Source of the DNA: Planctomycetes bacterium UBA4800
Lineage (GTDB): Bacteria > Planctomycetota > UBA8108 > UBA8890 > UBA8898
DNA length: 7,357 bases
Direction: 5' to 3'
Assembly (NCBI GenBank): GCA_002402755.1
Contig: DHGK01000298.1
Location: 1-7,357, forward strand
Shown here: piece after piece, positions 1-4,362 of the stretch
How the letters are laid out: the number at the start of each line of letters is the position of its first letter
Numbering within the stretch: position 1 is the first letter of the stretch
Translations under genes and position numbers: made by a program
The notes under the pieces: generated by a model
What the model was told of the DNA's origin: nothing
The model's database searches: none
Seen by the model: the letters and a program-made list of their open reading frames with translations, nothing else

Positions 1-2
1 TC

Positions 3-680
3 GAGCACCACGTGTTCCGGGAGCGCTCGTGCGCCATGGGCGAGCTTCTCGGCGCGATGCATGCGGACTTCGCGGGCCGCGAGCGCCTGCACGGGCTGCT
101 CCTCAACCGAACGCCCAAGTACGGCAACGACGACGATCGCGCGGACGCGATCGCGCGCCGCGTGTTCGAAACGTACTTCCGCGCCATCGACGGCCGGAAG
201 AACACGCGCGGCGGCACGTACCACATCGACCTCCTCCCGACGACGTGCCACGTGTACTTCGGGTCGGTCATGGGAGCGATGCCGGACGGCAGAAAGGCCG
301 GAGAGCCGCTGTCCGAAGGCATCTCGCCGGTCCAAGGCGCCGACCGGCACGGGCCGACCGCGGTCCTGAAGTCGGCGTCCAAGCTCGACCACGTGCGCAC
401 GGGCGGGACGCTGCTGAACCAGAAGCTCGCGCCGAAGCTCATGGACACGGACCAGGGCCTTGACCGCTTCGTCCAGCTCGTGCGCTCGTACTTCCGCCTG
501 GACGGCCACCACATCCAGTTCAACGTGGTGGACGCGGCGACGCTGCGGGCCGCGCAGCAGGAGCCGGCCAAGCACCGCGACCTCATCGTGCGCGTTGCGG
601 GCTACAGCGACTACTTCTGCGACCTGAGCCGCGCCCTCCAGGACGAGATCATCGCGCGCACCGAGCACCAGAGCTGCTGA
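3..680 (+). CDS. Glycyl radical enzyme (PFL-like family), C-terminal part, 5' end cut by window
   Basis: This is the C-terminal part of a glycyl radical enzyme. The frame is open to the window edge, so the true start lies upstream; the GTG at 12 is only an internal Val codon. Seen directly: the Gly-radical loop RVAGYSDYF near the C-terminus (radical Gly codon at 600-602), preceded by HHIQFNVVD and by PLSEGISPVQGADR and TGGTLLNQK segments, and ending in LQDEIIARTEH. The family uses a radical on this Gly, installed by a radical-SAM activase, to drive a thiyl radical on an active-site Cys. The Cys/Glu part lies upstream and cannot be checked. The RVAGYSxxF loop and the TEH ending resemble the dehydratase, lyase and decarboxylase branch (glycerol/diol dehydratase, hydroxyproline dehydratase, choline lyase and relatives) more than true pyruvate formate-lyase, which has RVSGYAVRF. 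The substrate cannot be assigned. No activase is visible here. The gene converges on the acyltransferase gene. Confidence 0.93.
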   Translation, partial: EHHVFRERSCAMGELLGAMHADFAGRERLHGLLLNRTPKYGNDDDRADAIARRVFETYFRAIDGRKNTRGGTYHIDLLPTTCHVYFGSVMGAMPDGRKAGEPLSEGISPVQGADRHGPTAVLKSASKLDHVRTGGTLLNQKLAPKLMDTDQGLDRFVQLVRSYFRLDGHHIQFNVVDAATLRAAQQEPAKHRDLIVRVAGYSDYFCDLSRALQDEIIARTEHQSC

Positions 681-697
681 GACGGGGCGCGGGCGCG

Positions 698-1630
698 TTA
701 CGGGCGAGCCGCGCGCTCGGCCAAGATCCTCTCGGCCGTGCGCCAGCGGCGGTGGCACCACAGCCATTCCTCGGGCCGGGCGAGGATGCGGGCGTCCAGG
801 AGCTTCATGAGCCGCGTCAGATCGGCGGCGATCTCCTCATCGCCGGGCTCGCCGGGCGGCAGGCGGATCGGCTCGCAGATGTCGAACTCGTACCTTGCCG
901 GACCGATGCGGCGCACGAATGCGGGAACGATCGGGAGATCCAGGCGCCGCGCGAGCCTGACCGGGCCCGCGAACGCCGTCGCAGGGCGGCCGAGCGCCTC
1001 GACGAGGACGCCCGTGCGCGCGTTCTGATCGAGCGAGAACCACGTGATCCCGCCCGAGGAGAGATGGCGGACGAGCGCCAGGGCGCTCCGGCCCTGGTCG
1101 AACGTGCGGACGCCGGATTCGGCGCGCAGGTCCGTGATGACCTGCTCGGCGGGCCGGATCGCGAGCGGCCGCACGAGGACCGCGATCTTGTAGCCGAGCC
1201 GGCCCAGGAATCCGACCATGACCATGAAGTTGCTGAGATGCCCGCTCACGATGATCGCGCCCTTGCCGCCCGCGGTCGCCTGCCTGAGGAAATCCTCGTT
1301 GCGCACGACGCAGATGCGGTGCCCGAGCCGCGTCGGCATCTGCGCCGCCGTGAGGAGCACGAGGGCGTCCTCGAAGATCCGCACGAACGAGCGGCAGGCG
1401 ATGCGGCGCTTGGCCGCGGGCGAGAGGCGCTCGCCGTAGACCTTGTCGAGGTTGGCGCGGGCGATGGCGCGCCGGCTCGCGGCGAACGGCCAGAGGCAGC
1501 GCCCGATCCAGGACCCGAGCCGCTGCGAGCAGGCCGGCGGGACGGCGCCCATGAAGCGCGCGACCCACGTGAGCACGCCGTAGAGAATCCTCTCGCCGCG
1601 CGACCAGTCGGGGAAGTTGCCGGGCGCCAT
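698..1630 (-). CDS. LpxL/HtrB-family lysophospholipid (lipid A) acyltransferase with altered HX4D/E motif
   Basis: This 310-residue protein has the length and motif order of the LpxL/LpxM/HtrB family, inner-membrane enzymes that add secondary acyl chains to lipid A. Seen: an N-terminal hydrophobic segment (about 14-32), GHLSNFMVMVG at 130-140, DQN at 201-203 followed by GVLVEALGRPATAFAGPVRLA, LPIVPAFVRR at 232-241, and EWLWCHRRW at 288-296 near the end, the usual family terminus. Odd: the catalytic HX4(D/E) motif should read like HxGNWE, but here it is His131-LSNF-Met136, so the acidic partner is missing (Met codon at 1223-1225). It could be a divergent but active acyltransferase or one with changed function. 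The start at 1630 lies 12 bases after the holA stop, with only a weak purine-rich stretch (GGCGAGA) before it, which suggests co-transcription with holA. The 3' end is 17 bases from the convergent glycyl radical enzyme gene. Confidence 0.87.
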   Translation of the reverse strand: MAPGNFPDWSRGERILYGVLTWVARFMGAVPPACSQRLGSWIGRCLWPFAASRRAIARANLDKVYGERLSPAAKRRIACRSFVRIFEDALVLLTAAQMPTRLGHRICVVRNEDFLRQATAGGKGAIIVSGHLSNFMVMVGFLGRLGYKIAVLVRPLAIRPAEQVITDLRAESGVRTFDQGRSALALVRHLSSGGITWFSLDQNARTGVLVEALGRPATAFAGPVRLARRLDLPIVPAFVRRIGPARYEFDICEPIRLPPGEPGDEEIAADLTRLMKLLDARILARPEEWLWCHRRWRTAERILAERAARP

Positions 1631-1642
1631 GCGTCTCGCCGC

Positions 1643-2716
1643 TCACGCCGTCGCGCGCGGCGAGGCCACGCGCAGGAGAAGCTTCTCCAGGACCAGCTCG
1701 GGGTCGGAATTGCCGCGCCTGCCCTTGAGCGCGCGGTCGGCCTCCAGCAGCGCCGTGAAGGCCGCGTCGAGGGCCGCGCCGTGCGTGCGCCTGAGCTGCG
1801 CGATGACTCCCGGCGCCTGGAACCGCGGCGCGATGCCCGCCGCCGCGATTGCATCGGCCGAGAGCTTCCCCTCGCCGCGCAGCCGGTCGGCGCGCCTGAG
1901 AACCCGCAGGCGCTTCGTGAAGGCGCCGAGCGCCACCTGCGCGATCGACGCGCCGTCGAGAATCAGCTTGCCCTCCATCACGTGCCCGAGCTTGAGGAGC
2001 CGCCCGAGCGCCGCGTGCGCCTCCCGGGCCTGGCCGTTGAGCGCGTGGTCGACGAGCGCGAACACCGAATCGCGGCGGGTGTCGGGGACGAGGGCGCGGA
2101 TCTGCTCGGCCGTGGGCTTTCCGCTCCCGCCGAGCCGGTCCAGAAGCTTGCGGAGCTCCTGGTCGATGACGCCGGGCGCGTTGCCCGTGCAGGCGACAAG
2201 CTCGCCGGCAAGCGGCGGGGAGAGCGTCAGGCCGAGCCGCGCCGCGTGCCTGAGGACCCACTGGTGGAGCTCGGTGTCGTACGGCGCCGCGCCCGCCTTC
2301 CAGGGCGGCGGCGTGTCCCAGAGGCGCCGGCACTCGATGGCCGCGTTCGCCGCCGCGGCGGCCTTGGCGAGCTTCGTGCGCGCGGCGAGACGGTCGAGGT
2401 CGATGACCAGGTACCCGCAGGGGAGGCCCTTCTCGAGGGCTTCGAGCAGCGCGTCCTGGGTTTCCGCGAGGTGCTTGGCGGGGTTCCGGAGCCACACGAC
2501 CTGGCAGGGGGCCAGGAAGCTCGGCGTCCTGAGCTCGATGAGGGCGGCGTGGACGTCGGCCGCGCTCGCGGGCACGATCTCGGTGAAGCTTCCCGCCGGC
2601 CGCGAGGCGCCGAGAACCCGGCCGAGGAGGTGCTCGAGAACCTGGCGCTTGAAGAACTCCTCCTGGCCGACGAGGACGGTGAGGGGGGCGGGCTTCCAGC
2701 GCGCGTCCCCGATCAC
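1643..2716 (-). CDS. holA: DNA polymerase III subunit delta
   Basis: HolA is the delta subunit of the clamp-loader complex and opens the beta sliding clamp during replication. With the GTG start the protein has 357 residues, close to the usual 330-350. Family features seen: an N-terminal KPAPLTVLVGQEEFFKRQVLEHLL segment like the delta nucleotide-binding-fold start (delta does not need a working Walker A), a mid region with GNAPGVIDQELRKLLDRLGG (the usual G-N-l-x-x-l-x-x-E-l-x-K-L pattern), then DSVFALVDHALNGQAREAHAALGRLL and a C-terminal helical collar domain. I chose the GTG at 2714-2716 because it overlaps the stop of the upstream gene as GTGA, typical of translational coupling; a GGAG lies 2 bases before it, which is close. 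An in-frame ATG at 2753-2755 would add 13 residues and overlap the upstream gene by 43 bases, with no visible ribosome site. A 12-base gap separates it from the downstream acyltransferase gene. Confidence 0.88.
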   Translation of the reverse strand: MIGDARWKPAPLTVLVGQEEFFKRQVLEHLLGRVLGASRPAGSFTEIVPASAADVHAALIELRTPSFLAPCQVVWLRNPAKHLAETQDALLEALEKGLPCGYLVIDLDRLAARTKLAKAAAAANAAIECRRLWDTPPPWKAGAAPYDTELHQWVLRHAARLGLTLSPPLAGELVACTGNAPGVIDQELRKLLDRLGGSGKPTAEQIRALVPDTRRDSVFALVDHALNGQAREAHAALGRLLKLGHVMEGKLILDGASIAQVALGAFTKRLRVLRRADRLRGEGKLSADAIAAAGIAPRFQAPGVIAQLRRTHGAALDAAFTALLEADRALKGRRGNSDPELVLEKLLLRVASPRATA

Positions 2717-3024
2717 GTCTCCGTGGCTTCGGAGCTCTTGTCGTTCTTGTACCATCGGTTGAGGGCTTCGATGATCTTCCGGGCCTGCTCCGGACCGCTC
2801 ACGTTGAACTTGCTGCGCAGGACGTAGTTGCCGCCGCTCTTCTGGAAGCGGCGGATCGTCACGCGCGGCGGGTCGTAGGTGCCCAGGCGGCGGTTGTAGT
2901 TCTGGAACAGGAACATGATCGTGGCCCAGGAGCCCCGCGAGAGGATCTCCTTCTGGATCTCGCGGACGAGCTCCTGGCCGTCCTCCTCGTACCTGATCGA
3001 TATCTCGTCGACGGTCGATGCCAT
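2713..3024 (-). CDS. Conserved-looking small protein of unknown function (103 aa)
   Basis: I do not recognise a named family. The protein is small, soluble-looking and without a signal peptide or membrane segment. It starts with an acidic stretch (VDEISIRYEEDG), then EIQKEILSRGSWATIMFLFQNYNRR (about 22-46, amphipathic and aromatic-rich), a PPRVTIRRFQKSGGNYVLRSKFNVSG segment (about 52-77) that looks like beta strands, and EQARKIIEALNRWY (about 79-92), a likely helix, ending in a charged low-complexity tail. The pattern is well ordered and protein-like, and I have an impression of similar short proteins in other Gram-negative phyla, but cannot confirm this. Reality as a gene is supported by a strong AGGAGG ribosome site 5 bases before the ATG and by the GTGA overlap with holA. 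Being coupled to holA suggests, without showing, a housekeeping role. Confidence 0.8.
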   Translation of the reverse strand: MASTVDEISIRYEEDGQELVREIQKEILSRGSWATIMFLFQNYNRRLGTYDPPRVTIRRFQKSGGNYVLRSKFNVSGPEQARKIIEALNRWYKNDKSSEATET

Positions 3025-3029
3025 GCTGT

Positions 3030-3051
3030 CCTCCTGCCCGGCGCCCCGGGC
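3030..3051 (-). promoter_or_regulatory. Strong Shine-Dalgarno abutting a GC hairpin before the 103-aa gene
   Basis: On the - strand AGGAGG (3030-3035) lies 5 bases before the ATG at 3024. Immediately 5' of it is a perfect 6-bp stem, GCCCGG/CCGGGC (3046-3051 with 3036-3041), with a four-base loop (3042-3045). The stem ends exactly where the ribosome site begins, so the ribosome site itself is free. This is the best ribosome site among the complete genes here. The hairpin could keep the site exposed or stabilise a processed 5' end; that part is inference. Confidence 0.6.
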
Positions 3052-3075
3052 GCGGCCGTCACGCGGCCTGCGATG

Positions 3076-3576
3076 TTATCGGCAGACGACCTCGCACAGG
3101 CGCAGCACTTCGTGCACATCGCGCGCGGCGAGGAGTTCGTTTTTCCAGTCCGGATCCATGAGCAAGGGCGCCAAGGTCCGATAAATCCGCAGGTAGAGGC
3201 GGTCGTCGTAGGGCGGCGCCACCAGCCCCACGAAGATCTGCGAAGCCTCCCCGTCGGGCGCCCCCAGGGGCACGCCCGGCGTCGAGCGCGCGAGCGCGAT
3301 GACGAACGACCTGGCCTGCATGGTGCGCACGTGGGGGATGACGACGCCTCCCTCGAAGGCCATGCTCGCCTTTTTCTCACGGTTCAGGAGATCGGTCAAG
3401 AGCTTGCGCTCGTTGCAGACCTGGCCGGTCGCCGTGAAGAGTTCGACGATCTCCGCGAAGACGTTCTCTCTGAGCCGGCGCACGGCGCCCGAAGTAAGCT
3501 CTTCATCCGGATCCGGAGGGCGCGTCTTGAGCTCCAGGCGCACCGATTCCGGACGCAGGTAGCGTCTCAGATTCAT
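3076..3576 (-). CDS. Stand-alone PTS EIIA type-2 / PtsN-like domain protein
   Basis: This 166-residue protein matches the PTS EIIA type-2 fold (mannitol/fructose/Ntr class), about the size of PtsN (163). Such proteins accept phosphate on a His from HPr or NPr; PtsN-type members regulate rather than transport sugar. Seen: a family-like start MNLRRYLRPESVRLELK, a KLLTDLLNREKKAS helix at 58-71, the active-site segment GGVVIPHVRT with His82 (codon 3331-3333), then FVIALARSTPGVPLGAPDGEASQIFVGLVAPP. Odd: where EIIA proteins have a second conserved His (PtsN HLHTLSLVAKRL), this one reads YLRIYRTLAPLL, with Tyr128 in its place. I chose the ATG at 3576 because the domain starts there; an open frame runs back to 3840, but that part is not protein-like. 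No clear ribosome site precedes the ATG. No EI, HPr or EIIB/C is in the window, so partners are unknown. It is followed after 51 bases by the small gene coupled to holA. Confidence 0.87.
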   Translation of the reverse strand: MNLRRYLRPESVRLELKTRPPDPDEELTSGAVRRLRENVFAEIVELFTATGQVCNERKLLTDLLNREKKASMAFEGGVVIPHVRTMQARSFVIALARSTPGVPLGAPDGEASQIFVGLVAPPYDDRLYLRIYRTLAPLLMDPDWKNELLAARDVHEVLRLCEVVCR

Positions 3577-3637
3577 AGGACTAGTAATCGGCGAAGATGC
3601 GTGCGTCGCACAGGCCGCGCCGAGGGGAAACCGCATG

Positions 3638-3666
3638 AAAAACCGGGCGCCGGGAACTCGAGCCCG
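3638..3666 (-). terminator. Possible intrinsic terminator or attenuator upstream of EIIA
   Basis: Read on the - strand, the sequence CCGG-CGC-CCGG (3653 to 3643) is followed directly by TTTTT (3642 to 3638). A longer alternative stem pairs CGGGC (3662-3666) with GCCCG (3644-3648) across a 13-base loop, one base before the same T run. Both are short for a terminator, but in such GC-rich DNA a T run straight after a GC stem is notable. It could end the HIT operon, or, lying downstream of the AT-rich island, act as an attenuator for EIIA. Confidence 0.4.
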
Positions 3667-3691
3667 CATGCGTGCGGGGCCGCGAGCGGCC
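3663..3691. repeat. Two adjacent perfect 6-bp inverted repeats
   Basis: CCCGCA (3663-3668) and TGCGGG (3673-3678) flank a four-base loop; directly beside it GGCCGC (3678-3683) and GCGGCC (3686-3691) form a second inverted repeat, folding as a 5-bp stem with a four-base loop. The first stem shares bases 3663-3666 with the longer version of the possible terminator, so the two cannot form together. They may be RNA hairpins of the EIIA leader or merely a product of high GC content. Confidence 0.45.
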
Positions 3692-3777
3692 GACTGTCCC
3701 CCGAAGAGGGCTTCCACGACGGACACGGAAGCGGGCAATGGTAGCACGCGGGGGGACGGCGACAAGGGAGCGGCCTC

Positions 3778-3806
3778 CATATTAATGAAGAAACTGTCAT
3801 TTAGAG
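3778..3806 (-). promoter_or_regulatory. AT-rich island, candidate promoter/operator region for the EIIA block
   Basis: This is a clear AT-rich patch in very GC-rich DNA. On the - strand it reads CTAAATGACAGTTTCTTCAT followed by TAATAT, the latter similar to a -10 box. No matching -35 at the standard spacing is evident, so sigma-70 type use is not shown. AATGA (3784-3788) and TCATT (3797-3801) form a 5-bp inverted repeat that could be a weak operator. Position, about 200 bases ahead of the EIIA start, fits a promoter with a long leader. Confidence 0.35.
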
Positions 3807-3856
3807 GGTGCCGGGCAACCCGCGCCGCAGCGGCGGACAAGCTCCGGCCGCGAGCG

Positions 3857-4345
3857 TCACCCCAGGCGTTTCACGAAGAGCGGCCTCAGCTTGTCGTAGG
3901 TGACGGCGAGGTGCTCGGGGATCGATTTGACCTCGCAGATCAGGGCCAGGGCGTTCACGTCGCCCGGCCAGCGCGGGAGGATGTGCCAGTGGAGATGGTC
4001 GACTATGCCGGCGCCGCCCACCTGCCCGAGGTTCATGCCCAGGTTGAAGCCCTGCGGGTACATGGCCTCCGAGAGGACTTCCGTGCAGGCGCGCAGGAGG
4101 TCCGACAGCTCTGCCTGCTCCTCGCGGGCGAGGCCGGCGAAGTCGGCCGTGTGGCGCCGCGGCAGCACCATCAGGTGCCCGTGGCCGTAGGGGAAGCGGT
4201 TCATGACGACCGCCCCGAGCGGGCCGACGTGGAGAACGAAGTCCTCCCGGTTCGCGCCGCGCTCGATGGCCGCGCACAGGACGCAGCCCTCGGTCTTGGG
4301 GTGGACGATGTACTCCATTCGCCAGGGAGCCCAAAGTACGTCCAT
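3857..4345 (-). CDS. HIT-family protein, Ap4A phosphorylase-like
   Basis: This 162-residue protein belongs to the histidine triad superfamily, enzymes that cleave nucleotide phosphoanhydride or phosphoramidate bonds. Seen: a LWAPWRMEYI start (4-13) typical of the branch that includes the mycobacterial Ap4A phosphorylase, C21-V-L-C24 (possible zinc ligands), FPYGHGHLMVLPRRHTADF at 51-69, GFNLGMNLGQVGGAGIVDH at 99-117, and the triad HLHWHILPRW with His117, His119 and His121. The segment NALALICEVKSIPEHLA resembles the C-terminus of the same branch. The product is cytoplasmic and probably breaks down diadenosine polyphosphates. The exact substrate is not proven: hydrolase and phosphorylase members share these motifs. 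The ATG at 4345 is preceded by GGAG (4352-4355) at a 6-base spacing. The gene starts 17 bases after the stop of the exported-protein gene, so it is the last gene of the glmM operon. Confidence 0.93.
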   Translation of the reverse strand: MDVLWAPWRMEYIVHPKTEGCVLCAAIERGANREDFVLHVGPLGAVVMNRFPYGHGHLMVLPRRHTADFAGLAREEQAELSDLLRACTEVLSEAMYPQGFNLGMNLGQVGGAGIVDHLHWHILPRWPGDVNALALICEVKSIPEHLAVTYDKLRPLFVKRLG

Positions 4346-4351
4346 GCGAGT

Positions 4352-4355
4352 CTCC
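4352..4355 (-). promoter_or_regulatory. Ribosome binding site of the HIT gene
   Basis: GGAG on the - strand lies 6 bases before the ATG at 4345. It fixes the HIT start inside a much longer open frame that runs to 5527 and is otherwise only the shadow of the upstream gene. Confidence 0.6.
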
Positions 4356-4362
4356 GTGTCGG

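Larger units (their letters stand above)
3577..3856. other. Non-coding leader between the HIT and EIIA genes
   Basis: This is the only long gene-free stretch in the window (about 280 bases). It holds an AT-rich island at 3778-3806, a run of GC hairpins at 3638-3691 and an otherwise unremarkable GC-rich remainder. The open frames crossing it (an extension of the EIIA frame to 3840 and a + strand frame from 3635) have no family-like content. It most likely carries the end of the glmM-exported protein-HIT transcript and the promoter or leader of the EIIA-holA-acyltransferase transcript. A 9-base direct repeat, ATGCGTGCG, occurs at 3597-3605 and 3668-3676. Confidence 0.6.

Noticed and set aside
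837..2495. A 552-codon open frame on the - strand
   Set aside because: It crosses from holA into the acyltransferase gene in a different frame from both and is Arg/Pro/Ala low-complexity; not a fusion.
2717..2755. An upstream ATG start for holA at 2755
   Set aside because: It would add 13 residues without family support and has no ribosome site; the GTGA overlap start is more likely, although not proven.
752..2827. A 691-codon open frame on the + strand
   Set aside because: It runs antisense across the acyltransferase and holA genes, is built of Arg/Glu/Ala-rich low-complexity sequence and shows no family motif; long antisense frames are expected in such GC-rich coding DNA.
3577..3840. An 88-residue N-terminal extension of EIIA
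   Set aside because: The frame is open but the residues have no family match, the typical EIIA start is at 3576, and the stretch contains the AT-rich island and hairpins that look regulatory.
3801..3856. Intrinsic terminator directly after the HIT stop codon
   Set aside because: Short GC stems (for example CGGG-TTG-CCCG on the - strand) are present but no T run follows them.
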